A program made the position numbers and the translations under genes. A stretch of DNA of 64,000 nt from CAYFIW01 sp964500645 (GTDB lineage Bacteria > Chloroflexota > Dehalococcoidia > Lucifugimonadales > UBA826): assembly GCA_964500645.1 (NCBI GenBank), contig CAZCOH010000001.1, forward strand, positions 1-64,000, written 5' to 3'. Below the pieces are notes generated by a model. That model worked only from the letters and a program-made list of their open reading frames with translations, was not told the DNA's origin and did no database searches. Shown piece by piece: positions 1 through 8,325 of the stretch (positions within the stretch are counted from its first letter, which is position 1; every line of letters begins with the position of its first letter).

Positions 1-136
1 TGCTGTAAAGTTTCATTTTGGGTTGTCCTAATATCCCCTGTGGGTAATTGTTTTTTTTTACTTGATTGTTCTTAGTCCGTCACACAGTATTCTTTTGTAG
101 TAAATTACTGATTTTTTCCACCCCTAATTCCAGCAA

Positions 137-580
137 TCACCAAGGTAGATCGTCAAATTCTTCACCCTCATCTGTTCCTGAAGAAGACGATGGATTAGCC
201 TGCATCCCACCGGTATTTGGAGCATCACCTGAAAAATCGGATCCGGAGTTATTCCTACTATCTATAAAACGAACTTCAGAAGCATTCACATCCAACGAAA
301 CTCTAGTGGTCCCATCATTCGCTGTATAAGTTCTACTACTTAGCCTACCTTCAAGATAAACCTTACTTCCCCTTTGAAGATATTGGTTACATGTTTCAGC
401 AAGACGATTCCAGGCACTTATTCGAAACCATTCGGTTTCCTCTCTATTCTCACCATCGGAAGTTCTATATCGACGATTAGTCGCAACAGTAAAAGAAGTT
501 ACAGGGTTACCATTTGGTGTGTATCTCATTTCTGGGTCAGAGCCGAGGTTCCCAATTATGAGAATTTTATTCATTGTCAT
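137..580 (-). CDS. ssb: Single-stranded DNA-binding protein SSB
   Basis: Binds single-stranded DNA during replication, recombination and repair, normally as a tetramer. The 147-residue protein has the SSB OB-fold at residues 3-107 (opening MNKILIIGNLGSDPEMRYTPNG), then a low-complexity Ser/Gly/Asn linker, and ends in the acidic tip DDLPW that recruits partner proteins. Length is normal for the family. A GGAG lies 10 bases before the first ATG; a second ATG two codons on would be too far from it. It follows rpsF with a 22-base gap, the usual rpsF-ssb(-rpsR) order, so it is probably co-transcribed with rpsF. If rpsR follows, it would lie beyond the left edge. Confidence 0.97.
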   Translation of the reverse strand: MTMNKILIIGNLGSDPEMRYTPNGNPVTSFTVATNRRYRTSDGENREETEWFRISAWNRLAETCNQYLQRGSKVYLEGRLSSRTYTANDGTTRVSLDVNASEVRFIDSRNNSGSDFSGDAPNTGGMQANPSSSSGTDEGEEFDDLPW

Positions 581-602
581 AAGGGCTTTTCTCCAAAAAT
601 AC

Positions 603-896
603 CTAGATCCGAGACACCATATGAATCAGAATTTCCTCATTAGCCTGTAGAGAATGTTCTAAACTGGCAACGGAAGATGAATTTAGAGATACAACCGCAC
701 GAACGTAATTACCTTCTTGATAATTTCTGATCGGATATGACAGGCGTCTTATTCCCCAAACTTCCTGTTCTGTAACTTCGCCACCCTGATTTGAAACATA
801 TTCTGAAACACCTTCGACTATGGTAGAAGCCTCAGATTCATTCGCCACGGGGGTAAGAGCAAATACCAATTCATATTGTCTTTTACGATCTGTCAA
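603..896 (-). CDS. rpsF: 30S ribosomal protein S6
   Basis: S6 is a small-subunit ribosomal protein that binds 16S rRNA together with S18. The protein (about 97 residues) shows the S6 fold: a first strand RQYELVFALTP, a middle EVWGIRRLSYPI strand with conserved Arg and Pro, and a strand GNYVRAVVSL. The frame stays open upstream to an ATG at 932, which would add 12 residues that do not fit the family. I chose the TTG at 896 because a GGAG sits 8 bases in front of it and translation then begins LTDRKRQYEL, as S6 should. It is the first gene of an rpsF-ssb operon; the promoter should lie in 897-1116. Confidence 0.93.
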   Translation of the reverse strand: MTDRKRQYELVFALTPVANESEASTIVEGVSEYVSNQGGEVTEQEVWGIRRLSYPIRNYQEGNYVRAVVSLNSSSVASLEHSLQANEEILIHMVSRI

Positions 897-1015
897 CCAA
901 ATATCTCCTAATAATAATATTTTTGACCACATTACATTCTAGCATGCTCAGGAAGCAAGTAACAAGAAAGCCTCCATACCTCTAACTACATGGGATTTTA
1001 TCGAACTTTCTAACC

Positions 1016-1044
1016 TTGACAGGCAAAAGATAAGAACCAAGAAT
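1016..1044 (+). promoter_or_regulatory. Candidate sigma-70 promoter for the TPP-enzyme gene
   Basis: A perfect TTGACA (1016-1021) is followed after 17 bases by AAGAAT (1039-1044, four of six -10 positions). It points toward the gene starting at 1117, giving a leader of about 65 bases. The same interval must also hold the divergent rpsF promoter. Confidence 0.45.
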
Positions 1045-1116
1045 TATGCAGAATTCAAATTTACCATGCCAGCAGTGCAAAACCTGCAATAGTACACATT
1101 AGAGGACTCAAAACAT

Positions 1117-2811
1117 ATGGGGAAGAGTAGAAAGATAACAGGCAGCCAGTTAATATCCAAGTCCTTAAAAATTGAGGGCGTGAAAAACATATTCACGATA
1201 GCAGGAGATCACGTACTACCTGCTTTGGACGATATATATGACGAAGGATTTAGGTTAGTGGATACCAGACATGAACAAGCCGCCACTCATATGGCCGACG
1301 CCTGGGGACGCTTAACAGGCACGTTAGGAGTTTCAATATATACAACTCCCGGATTCGCAAATGCCATACCTGGATTATCGAATGCCATGCATTCAGAAAG
1401 CCCATTATTGTCAATAAGTGGATCTGCTGAGCTATCAGAATTGGGTAGAGGAGCGATGCAGGAGATAGATCAGGTAGGGATGGCCCGACCAACCACTAAG
1501 GGGAGTTGGATGGTGACAGATCCCAGAAGAATACCAGACATGATAACGCATGCAATCAGGGTAGCATTTGAAGGTAGGCGTGGACCTGTCCATTTAACAA
1601 TCCCCGTAGATATACAACAGATGGAAATTGATGAAGGAGAAGTGAATTTCTTCGAACGTGATCAATACATCAGCACTCAATCATCTATAGCCTCCAAAGA
1701 ACAAATCTCCAAAACCATAGATATTATGAGGATGGCAAAAAAACCTCTCATAATTGTTGGAAGCGCCGGAGCGTACTCTAAATCTGGTGATAATCTTAGG
1801 AGACTAGTGGAAACCACAAGATTTCCTATCATGACTGAAGGTGATGCTCGAGGAATCATTGCAGATACTCACGAATATAGCAGAGGATTTTTCGATAGTG
1901 GTCTGAACAGAGCTGCCAGGAAAATAAGGGAATCTGACCTTGTGATCCTTCTGGGCAGGAAGCAAGATTTAATTGTTGGGTACGCAATGTCACCGATCAT
2001 CCCTGAGAATGCAAAAATAATACAGGTTGATCCTGACGCTTCCGTGATTGGCAGGAACCGAGGGGTGGATGTAGGTATCGTAGGTAATATCTCTGAAGTT
2101 GCTGCACAACTGACAGAGGAAGCGTCAAAACACGATTGGGAGAAACTGGATTGGCTAGACGTATTATCTTCTGAACAATCTGATCAAGAGAAAGAACTAT
2201 CCTCATTAGCTCTTGAGGAATCTCCAATGCATGCTATGTTTGTACACAAAACAGTAAGCCAGCATCTAAAAGATGATGACATATTAGTATTCGATGGTGG
2301 TGATTTTTGCCATTTTGGAAGGGCCTATTACAAGTCAAACCAGACGGATTCTTGGTGGTATCTTCCTACTTCAGGCATGTTAGGCCAGTCTATTCCAACC
2401 GCGATCGCAGCAAAATTAGCATACCCTGAACGCCGGGTCATTATGTTCACGGGTGACGGTGCTTTCGGATTTAATGGCATGGAATATGACACCGCTGTCA
2501 GGCATCACATTCCGATAGTTGGAATTATGGGCAATGATTCTGCATGGGGGATTGATAAACAAATTCAAATCGGTGTCTTCGGCAAATCTGTAGCAACAGA
2601 CTTACTTCCATCACGATACGATCAAGTAGTAAAAGCACTGGGAGGGCACGGCGAACTTATTGAACATCCTTCCGAATTATCAGATGGTATAGAAAGAGCA
2701 TTCAAATTAGAAAGACCTGCCTTACTGAACGTTAGGATAAGAAACGAAATAAGCCCAAGAGCCCAAGCAGCTGTAGACAGATGGAAAAGTCACACTCCCG
2801 AACCCATGTAA
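1117..2811 (+). CDS. Thiamine pyrophosphate-dependent enzyme (acetolactate synthase/decarboxylase-like)
   Basis: A 564-residue member of the TPP enzyme superfamily, which makes or breaks C-C bonds next to a carbonyl. Domain order is N-terminal pyrimidine-binding domain with the activating Glu in RHEQAA (Glu53), central domain (about 190-330), and C-terminal pyrophosphate-binding domain with the GDG...N motif (GDG at 446-448, GND at 472-474). Overall layout matches acetolactate synthase, oxalyl-CoA decarboxylase and benzoylformate decarboxylase; I cannot choose among them. No regulatory subunit (ilvN) is adjacent, so a branched-chain role is not favoured. A GAGGA lies about 10 bases before the ATG. 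It stands alone on the plus strand, 85 bases before thyX. Confidence 0.9.
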   Translation: MGKSRKITGSQLISKSLKIEGVKNIFTIAGDHVLPALDDIYDEGFRLVDTRHEQAATHMADAWGRLTGTLGVSIYTTPGFANAIPGLSNAMHSESPLLSISGSAELSELGRGAMQEIDQVGMARPTTKGSWMVTDPRRIPDMITHAIRVAFEGRRGPVHLTIPVDIQQMEIDEGEVNFFERDQYISTQSSIASKEQISKTIDIMRMAKKPLIIVGSAGAYSKSGDNLRRLVETTRFPIMTEGDARGIIADTHEYSRGFFDSGLNRAARKIRESDLVILLGRKQDLIVGYAMSPIIPENAKIIQVDPDASVIGRNRGVDVGIVGNISEVAAQLTEEASKHDWEKLDWLDVLSSEQSDQEKELSSLALEESPMHAMFVHKTVSQHLKDDDILVFDGGDFCHFGRAYYKSNQTDSWWYLPTSGMLGQSIPTAIAAKLAYPERRVIMFTGDGAFGFNGMEYDTAVRHHIPIVGIMGNDSAWGIDKQIQIGVFGKSVATDLLPSRYDQVVKALGGHGELIEHPSELSDGIERAFKLERPALLNVRIRNEISPRAQAAVDRWKSHTPEPM

Positions 2812-2842
2812 ATAAAAGAAGCGTGATCTGAAAAATACGTCA

Positions 2843-2878
2843 TGATAATGCTGTAATATTAAACTGTATTCATTATCA
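2843..2878. repeat. Inverted repeat between the TPP enzyme and thyX
   Basis: TGATAATG (2843-2850) and its exact complement CATTATCA (2871-2878) flank a 20-base AT-rich spacer just before the thyX ribosome-binding site. It lacks a following T-run, so it is not a classic terminator; it could be an operator or chance in AT-rich DNA. Confidence 0.3.
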
Positions 2879-2896
2879 AAATGACCGGAGAAATGC

Positions 2897-3697
2897 ATGT
2901 CATTAACTGAAAAACCCAGCGTTTACTTAGCAACAAGACCTTCAATCGACTGGGAAAACATAGCTAGGTTCTTTGAGGACGAAAATGTACCTCCGATACC
3001 AGATTCGGTGAGGGCAGGAGATGATGAATCAGCAGCAGTCATAGAGATCTCCGCCAGAATGTGCTATATGAGTTACGGCCGAGGAAGAAGAGATATAACT
3101 GATTTCATCAATAATTTGCTAAGTTCAAAGGATGGAAGTGTATTTGAACACGTAAACTATGGATTCATAATAACTGGCGTATCAAGAAGCCTAACGCATG
3201 AACTTGTCAGACATAGAGCAGGATTTGCATACAGTCAGAGATCCCAGAGATACGTTGATGAAACGGAAGGGAGTTTTGTAATACCCCCAGCACTATCATC
3301 CAATAGGGAAGGGATTGAAAGTGCCCGCGATGTGTTGGACCAAGCACTGATAAAAGCATCGGAAAGCTACAGTGATCTAGTAGAAGCCCTAGAAAAAACC
3401 TTGCCGGCTGATATGTTCGAAATGAATACTGACCGAAGAAAAGCAATCAGACAAGCAGCAAGGTCTGTGCTACCAAACGCCACAGAAACAAAAATTTTCG
3501 TTACCGCTAACGTAAGAGCCTTGAGGCATTTCATTGAAATGAGAGGCGCCATTTTCGCTGACTGGGAAATAAGACATCTCGCAATAGAAATGCTAAAAAT
3601 ACTTCAAAAAGAGGCACCTTTATTGTTTGGCGATTTTGAAATAGAAGAGCTCCCTGACGGGACCTCGATTACTGTCCCCACATACTCAAAAGTCTAG
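2897..3697 (+). CDS. thyX: Flavin-dependent thymidylate synthase ThyX
   Basis: Makes dTMP from dUMP using FAD, methylenetetrahydrofolate and NADPH; the alternative to ThyA. The 266-residue protein carries the ThyX signature at residues 105-118, RHRAGFAYSQRSQRY. The classic form is RHR-X7-S; here there are eight residues between RHR and the Ser, a variant spacing. A second conserved block, ANVRALRHFIEMRG followed by DWEIR, sits near residues 201-221. Start is the ATG with GGAG six bases upstream. It is preceded by the TPP-enzyme gene and followed by a 227-base gap. Confidence 0.96.
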   Translation: MSLTEKPSVYLATRPSIDWENIARFFEDENVPPIPDSVRAGDDESAAVIEISARMCYMSYGRGRRDITDFINNLLSSKDGSVFEHVNYGFIITGVSRSLTHELVRHRAGFAYSQRSQRYVDETEGSFVIPPALSSNREGIESARDVLDQALIKASESYSDLVEALEKTLPADMFEMNTDRRKAIRQAARSVLPNATETKIFVTANVRALRHFIEMRGAIFADWEIRHLAIEMLKILQKEAPLLFGDFEIEELPDGTSITVPTYSKV

Positions 3698-3924
3698 CTT
3701 TTACGGTTTAGAAATATAAATAAATGTAGAGAGTCTAAATTCTCTATATCCGCTAATCCTTAGATCGGAGGAACACAAGTAAATTTCTCCCGATGAGCCT
3801 ATCCAATTTTTAAAACTGGAAAGTGGAATTTTGTACCAGATTGTTAATGTTAATGTGACTTTGTATTATCAGGCCTGTATCAACGTAGTAATTAAAGTCA
3901 AAATTGGTATGAGGAGTTTTAAGA

Positions 3925-4716
3925 ATGAAGTGGGTAAGATATCAACGACAAGGAAAGCCTCGCTACGGAATACTTGAAACCAATCAAGTAACGGAAGTGG
4001 AAGGCAGCCCTTTTGAAGAACATAGAAAGACCAGCATTATTTCCTCATTCAACGACATCGACCTACTGCCTCCAGTCATGCCACAAACTTTTTATGCGGC
4101 GGGGATAAATTACGAGGAACATGTTAGGGAAGCCGCCGCACTTTTAGGAACAGAACCCAATATCCCCAAAAAAGCAGATATTGGATACAGGGCACAAAAT
4201 GCGCTTATCCCTCATGGCCACCCAATTATCATCCCTTCAGACGCTACTGAAAAAATTCAGTACGAAGGAGAATTGGTTGTGGTTATTGGAACCAAAGCAA
4301 AAGGCATGACTGAGAAAAACGCTCTTGATTGCGTCTTTGGTTATACAATCGGAAATGATGTAAGTGAAAGATCATGGCAATCCTCTGATCGTACTTTATG
4401 GAGAGCCAAAAACACAGATTCGTTCAAACCCATGGGGCCTTGGATTGAAACTGAGATAGATCTCGATACCTTGGTCACTAAAGTACGCCTTAACGGAAAG
4501 GAAATGATTAGCTTCAAGACAAATGACATGATATTTGGGGTACAAAAATACATATCTGAGATAACAAAATACTTAACTCTAATGCCTGGAGACGTCATTT
4601 GGATGGGAACGGACGGATCGTCACCTAACATGAAATCAGGTGACATTTGTGAAATAGAAATCAGTGGTATAGGCGTATTGAGTAACCCAATTGTAAAATC
4701 CGATATTGTTAATTAA
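3925..4716 (+). CDS. Fumarylacetoacetate hydrolase family protein
   Basis: Member of the FAH family, Mg-dependent hydrolases, isomerases or decarboxylases that act on acylpyruvates and open-ring products of aromatic breakdown. The 263-residue length matches the bacterial single-domain form. Visible landmarks are the substrate loop AAGINYEEH, the metal ligands YEGELVVVIG (Glu114, Glu116) and GNDVSER (Asp145), and the later KNTDSFKPMGPW loop. GAGGAG-like sequence precedes the ATG. It is followed 27 bases later by a phosphotriesterase-family gene on the same strand, so the two probably form an operon for opening and hydrolysing a cyclic or ester compound. The actual substrate cannot be read from sequence. 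Confidence 0.92.
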   Translation: MKWVRYQRQGKPRYGILETNQVTEVEGSPFEEHRKTSIISSFNDIDLLPPVMPQTFYAAGINYEEHVREAAALLGTEPNIPKKADIGYRAQNALIPHGHPIIIPSDATEKIQYEGELVVVIGTKAKGMTEKNALDCVFGYTIGNDVSERSWQSSDRTLWRAKNTDSFKPMGPWIETEIDLDTLVTKVRLNGKEMISFKTNDMIFGVQKYISEITKYLTLMPGDVIWMGTDGSSPNMKSGDICEIEISGIGVLSNPIVKSDIVN

Positions 4717-4743
4717 ATATTATTAACCCCTCTGGAGTAGAAA

Positions 4744-5700
4744 ATGGCAAAAATACAATCCGTTCTTGGAGAAATAGACACTTCTAAGCTTGGTTTCACC
4801 TTATCCCATGAACATGTAGTGGTTAGCTCTGCGGGCATTCCCCAAATTTATCCTGAATTTATTAGAAGAGACGAATCCATAGCAGAAGGTGTTCGTCAAC
4901 TATCGGCTGCAAAAAAAGAAGGCGTGGACAGCATTATCGACGTTTCCACACTTGATCTGGGGCGAGATATCAAACTGATGGAACAAGTTTCCAAAGAATC
5001 TGGGGTGAACATAATCTGCGCAACCGGAACATGGCGTGATATTCCTCGTGCCTTCTGGAACGCTAGTTCAGACAGTGTAGCTTCTCTTTACGTCAGAGAG
5101 ATAGAAGAAGGGATTGAAAATACTGAAATCAAGGCTGGAATAATAAAGGTGGCAAATGACATGGGCGGGGTGACTCGAGAGGGGGAAATCATACTAAGAG
5201 CTGCTGCACGTGCACAAAAAAGAACAGGAGTACCGATTTCGACACACACCTGGGCTCCAGAACGAGTAGGAGAGCAACAAGTTCGTATATTTGAGGACGA
5301 AGGAATCGATTTAAATAGAGTATATATAGGACACAGTAACGACACCACGGATTTTTTGTATTTGGAGGGATTGATGGATAAGGGAGTTTGGGTAGGATTA
5401 GACCGATATCCCGGTGGCCGATCTCCCGGAACTCCTGACTGGGAAACCAGAACTGATACAGCTATGAAACTAATATCCGATGGGTACGGCAAAAGAATAA
5501 TGTTGGGGCATGACTGGTCTGTAACATTGAGCATAGACTCAGTCGTTGGACAAGACATAAGAAAAAAATCTAATCCAGATGGGTATCTTTTCATTACCAG
5601 AAATGTTCTTCCAAGATTAAAAGAACTGGGAGCTACATCAGAGCAATTAGACGACTTGATGGTAAATAACCCAAAAAGATTTTTTGACGGATTAAAGTAA
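4744..5700 (+). CDS. Phosphotriesterase-family metal hydrolase
   Basis: TIM-barrel hydrolase of the amidohydrolase superfamily, phosphotriesterase branch; members act as lactonases, esterases or phosphotriesterases. All binuclear metal ligands are in place: HxH in SHEHV (His22, His24), a Lys in IIKVAND (Lys135) that would be carboxylated, His168 (STHTW), His197 (GHSND) and Asp257 (GHDW). Length of 318 residues is typical. GGAG lies six bases before the ATG. It shares an operon with the FAH-family gene upstream; lactonase activity on an open-chain or cyclic intermediate is a reasonable guess. A strong hairpin begins eight bases after the stop codon. Confidence 0.92.
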   Translation: MAKIQSVLGEIDTSKLGFTLSHEHVVVSSAGIPQIYPEFIRRDESIAEGVRQLSAAKKEGVDSIIDVSTLDLGRDIKLMEQVSKESGVNIICATGTWRDIPRAFWNASSDSVASLYVREIEEGIENTEIKAGIIKVANDMGGVTREGEIILRAAARAQKRTGVPISTHTWAPERVGEQQVRIFEDEGIDLNRVYIGHSNDTTDFLYLEGLMDKGVWVGLDRYPGGRSPGTPDWETRTDTAMKLISDGYGKRIMLGHDWSVTLSIDSVVGQDIRKKSNPDGYLFITRNVLPRLKELGATSEQLDDLMVNNPKRFFDGLK

Positions 5701-5701
5701 T

Positions 5702-5739
5702 AAAAAAGAGGCCTCAACACTAATAAGTGTTGAGGCCTC
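5702..5739 (-). terminator. Strong rho-independent terminator (minus-strand orientation)
   Basis: A perfect 14-bp stem (5708-5721 with 5726-5739, core GAGGCCTCAACACT) closes on a four-base loop. Read on the minus strand it is followed by six T residues, the proper order for an intrinsic terminator. On the plus strand there is no T-run, so it ends transcription coming from the right; it may also protect the 3' end of the phosphotriesterase-family mRNA. Confidence 0.85.
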
Positions 5740-5869
5740 TATGTGTGGAGGCGTTCCAGGGAACACCTACCCGGTCTTCCTCCTACTACTACTACTGTCC
5801 AACGCGACTTACCTCCTTTTGGGAGACCCTTGTTTAAGCTTTCATCCACCCGATCTTTTCAGTCTCCTT
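5702..5869 (-). ncRNA. Predicted free-standing small RNA, about 168 nt, unknown family
   Basis: The minus strand here has a perfect TATAAT (5881-5876), a likely start near 5869, no convincing gene, and the strong terminator at 5739-5702. It faces the 3' end of a convergent gene, so it is not a leader for anything. Internal pairings include GGAGAC near the 5' end with GTCTCC about 40 bases on, and a hairpin AGGTGTTC-CCTG-GAACGCCT just before the terminator. It contains a perfect GGAGG and four AGT repeats. I find no signature of SRP RNA, tmRNA or RNase P. A 36-codon GTG frame crosses it but its nearest ribosome-binding site is 14 bases away, and an 11-codon TTG frame follows the GGAGG; a tiny peptide is the main alternative. 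Size would suit a 6S-like RNA, but that is unproven. Confidence 0.5.
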
Positions 5870-5875
5870 AGCCAC

Positions 5876-5881
5876 ATTATA
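5876..5881 (-). promoter_or_regulatory. -10 box for the predicted small RNA
   Basis: Perfect TATAAT on the minus strand, seven bases before the proposed RNA start. A good -35 is not visible: the nearest candidate, TTGTCG, is 23 bases upstream, so the promoter may be of an extended or activated type. Confidence 0.45.
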
Positions 5882-5964
5882 ACCGGGAAACACAAAAAAT
5901 AGGTCGACAAATCTAGACATAAATAAATGGATTTGATTACTTATCAAAAACAGGAGTTAGCAAA

Positions 5965-6345
5965 ATGATTAGAAACCTGTCAGGAGTTATCATTTGGACA
6001 GATAACTTGGAAGAATTAGCTCATTTTTACCAAGAAGTTTTGGATCTAGAACCTCATTCAGTTCGAGAGAATTTTATAGCCTTCCGGTGGAAAATCAATG
6101 ACCAAGAGATTAGATTCAATATAGGTAAACATTCCTCAGTTAGAGGGAAAAATACAGATCGTTTTAGATTTATGACCAATTTTGACGTCGATAACATCAA
6201 ACAAATCACAAGCAGCCTTAAATCAAAGGGTGTGGAATTTTTAAGAGAACCGGAGCAAGAGCACTGGGGGGGCTGGGTAGCAACCTTCGAGGACTCCGAC
6301 GGAAACATACTGCAATTAATTGAGCAACCACCCGAGCGACGGTAA
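5965..6345 (+). CDS. VOC (glyoxalase/bleomycin-resistance) superfamily protein
   Basis: A 126-residue protein with the vicinal-oxygen-chelate fold: two beta-alpha-beta-beta-beta modules, the first beginning GVIIWTDNLEELAHFYQEVLDL and the second ending WVATFEDSDGNILQLIEQP. Members include glyoxalase I, dioxygenases and antibiotic-binding proteins. The final motif retains the usual Asp-x-Asp-Gly-Asn turn and the metal-type Glu (LIEQ); the N-terminal metal His is replaced by Val/Ile (GVIIW), so a classic metal site is doubtful. AGGAG sits eight bases before the ATG. It is convergent with aroH, 16 bases apart. Confidence 0.85.
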   Translation: MIRNLSGVIIWTDNLEELAHFYQEVLDLEPHSVRENFIAFRWKINDQEIRFNIGKHSSVRGKNTDRFRFMTNFDVDNIKQITSSLKSKGVEFLREPEQEHWGGWVATFEDSDGNILQLIEQPPERR

Positions 6346-6361
6346 TAATTAATAATACTGG

Positions 6362-6736
6362 TTAACTTTCATCTTCAAATCCTCTTTTACGCAAATTAAC
6401 AGCGTCTCTAAGATAGACGTTGTTGATATCCCTTGCCTCTTTTTCGGTATTAACATGTACCATAACCCTTATACACTTCTCTTGTGCATCAGGAACGAAC
6501 ATTTCGTGAGAGCACATAAGAGCAACTTCAACCCAACCTAATTTTCTAGCCGCGACTGCGGGAAATTGAGCGTTTAAATCTTTAGTCGTCGTGAAAAAGG
6601 CGCTTATAACGTCTTCATCCTTAAGATCATTTAGAAGTTTTAATTCTTCAAGCATTTCACGAGTCGCGTCTACGATAGCATCCTTAGTGTTTTCTGAAGA
6701 AGTTGTAGCACCTCTTATGGCTCTGACTTTACTCAT
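6362..6736 (-). CDS. aroH: Chorismate mutase, AroH type
   Basis: Converts chorismate to prephenate for phenylalanine and tyrosine. The 124-residue protein matches the monofunctional trimeric AroH class (Bacillus type), not the helical AroQ class: N-terminal VRAIRGATT with the active-site Arg (Arg8), the middle DLNAQFPAVAAR segment, and the C-terminal IRVMVHVNTE with YLRDAVNLR. GGAG precedes the ATG by about six bases. It lies 45 bases after trpA on the same strand, so branch-point enzymes toward Trp and toward Phe/Tyr are co-transcribed. No other aro or trp genes are in the window. Confidence 0.95.
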   Translation of the reverse strand: MSKVRAIRGATTSSENTKDAIVDATREMLEELKLLNDLKDEDVISAFFTTTKDLNAQFPAVAARKLGWVEVALMCSHEMFVPDAQEKCIRVMVHVNTEKEARDINNVYLRDAVNLRKRGFEDES

Positions 6737-6781
6737 TTATCTCTCCATAAATCGGCATTTTAGTCATGATTAAGATTAAAT

Positions 6782-7570
6782 TCAATTCTTCAATTGGCCT
6801 ATAAATTCAGCAGCAACATTCAGTTCTTGACCGTCATTACTGCGTGAAATAGCATCCAAGAGGGCACTTCCAACCACAGCACCGTCAGCAAACCTTCCGA
6901 TATTTTCTACATCCTGTTTATTAGACACTCCGAAACCTACCATTATTGGAAGATCAGTATATTGCCTTATCCTGTCTACAAGGGATTCTACTCCTGAGGA
7001 TAACTTAGACCTTGCGCCCGTTACACCTGTGAGACTCACACAATAAATAAATCCGCCTGCCAAACGACATGCTGATTCTATTCTTTCGTCAGTACTGGTG
7101 GGTGCAAGTAGTGGTATCAAATGTACTTCGTTTTCCTTAGCTTCTTTTGCAAATGAATGAGATTCTTCGGTCGGAAGATCAGGAATTATTAATCCATCTA
7201 TACCGATATCGGAACATTCTCTAATAAATCGTGAAATCCCGTACCTCAAAAATGGATTAAAATATCCCATAAATATCAAAGGGGATTTTGGATTAGAGGC
7301 CCTAATTTGTCTAACTGTATTAAACGCCGTCTGTATAGTAGCACCGTTCTCTAAAGCTTTTTGACTCGTCATTTGTATTGTAGGACCATCGGCTAACGGA
7401 TCGCTAAATGGTATACCCAGTTCAAGCATATCCGCCCCAGAATCCAGAACAGACAATGCTAAATCACGGGATAACGAAATATCTGGATATCCTACCGTCA
7501 AATAGGGAACCAGTGCAGTCTTATTTTTACTTCTGATCGACCCTAGGGTCTCGTCTATTCTATTTAACAA
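6782..7570 (-). CDS. trpA: Tryptophan synthase alpha subunit
   Basis: Cleaves indole-3-glycerol phosphate to indole and glyceraldehyde 3-phosphate, passing indole to TrpB. The 262-residue TIM barrel has the catalytic Glu50 (LELGIPFSDP) and Asp61 (LADGPTIQ), the IFMGYFNPF strand, and the phosphate-binding GFGVS and GAVVGSA loops. The start is a TTG at 7570 with GAGG six bases upstream. TrpB, which must partner it, is not in this window. The gene sits in a minus-strand run MBL hydrolase - CPBP protease - trpA - aroH. Confidence 0.97.
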   Translation of the reverse strand: MLNRIDETLGSIRSKNKTALVPYLTVGYPDISLSRDLALSVLDSGADMLELGIPFSDPLADGPTIQMTSQKALENGATIQTAFNTVRQIRASNPKSPLIFMGYFNPFLRYGISRFIRECSDIGIDGLIIPDLPTEESHSFAKEAKENEVHLIPLLAPTSTDERIESACRLAGGFIYCVSLTGVTGARSKLSSGVESLVDRIRQYTDLPIMVGFGVSNKQDVENIGRFADGAVVGSALLDAISRSNDGQELNVAAEFIGQLKN

Positions 7571-7639
7571 GTAATACCTCGTGATTAGGATTATGAAAGC
7601 TATATGTGTTACCAGCTGTTTCCAGCAATTTTCTCTAAT

Positions 7640-8266
7640 TCACGAAGATGCCGCAACTAGCGCAACCATCAAATTTTGGATCGCATGGATCATTACTATT
7701 GGAACAAGCGAGCCAAAACGTATGTACACAATCGAAATTACCACAGAATTTAGGAACACTGGCACCAGTAACCCGATCTCTCCATGTAATGCCGAAAAAA
7801 TTAACGAAGTTATTAATATAGAGGCAGGAACACCAGTCCTGGAAGCTATCTCTTTAAGCAAAAATCCCCTAAAAAATATCTCCTCAATAATCGGGACCCA
7901 AATAACTATCGCAAATAAATTGATAGGAACAAACCAACCAGTTCCTAATATAGTTCTCGGTATTTCCGGGACCAACAGATATTTTCCCGCAAAGGACAAC
8001 ACTAACATTTGGTAAATTACATAAACAAATAGATTAAGGGCAATACTAGAAATCACCACCAGCAAATAAATATGGTTTACCGGACGTGTAAATACTAATG
8101 GAGAAGATATTCGATCACTTTTGTAGATTCTCCAAACAAAAAGGAAAAGTAACACCTGTGGAAATGCCAATATCCAGGGCATCAAATTTTCGGTGTTCTG
8201 AAGAAATCTAGGCAGATGCAAAAGATATTTTAGTAAACCTATCGTCAAATAAGTTATAACAAGCAC
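7640..8266 (-). CDS. CPBP-family intramembrane metalloprotease
   Basis: A 208-residue multi-pass membrane protein of the CPBP (CAAX protease and bacteriocin-processing, Abi) family. Motif 1 is IIEEIFFRG (Glu128, Glu129, Arg133), motif 2 has His161 (SALHG), and the last has His194 and Asn198 (HAIQN), so the glutamic/metallo active site looks complete. About six hydrophobic segments can be seen. The first usable start is a GTG at 8266 with no clear ribosome-binding site, so the N-terminus is uncertain. Function in bacteria is usually processing of peptides or an unknown membrane role. It lies between the MBL hydrolase and trpA. Confidence 0.88.
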   Translation of the reverse strand: MLVITYLTIGLLKYLLHLPRFLQNTENLMPWILAFPQVLLFLFVWRIYKSDRISSPLVFTRPVNHIYLLVVISSIALNLFVYVIYQMLVLSFAGKYLLVPEIPRTILGTGWFVPINLFAIVIWVPIIEEIFFRGFLLKEIASRTGVPASILITSLIFSALHGEIGLLVPVFLNSVVISIVYIRFGSLVPIVMIHAIQNLMVALVAASS

Positions 8267-8325
8267 AATTATTGAAGATGAAATTTTGTTAGAACAAAAA
8301 GCCAGAAAGTATTTAATTTGTCACA

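Noticed and set aside
1..16. Possible minus-strand gene start at the left edge (ATG with AGGA nine bases ahead), in the place where rpsR would be expected
   Set aside because: Only five codons are visible and they do not clearly match S18; not listed as a gene.
3727..3746. Hairpin TAGAGA/TCTCTA after thyX as a terminator
   Set aside because: Only six pairs, A/T-rich and no T-run after it.
5088..5720. Long minus-strand frame of 210 codons opposite the phosphotriesterase-family gene
   Set aside because: It lies wholly against a clear gene, has no family motifs, and includes the terminator hairpin.
5702..5869. Small RNA as SRP RNA, tmRNA or RNase P RNA
   Set aside because: None of their conserved core sequences can be found; only an unnamed RNA is supported.
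7581..8015. Plus-strand frame of 144 codons against the CPBP protease
   Set aside because: Shadow; the opposite strand has the complete protease motifs.
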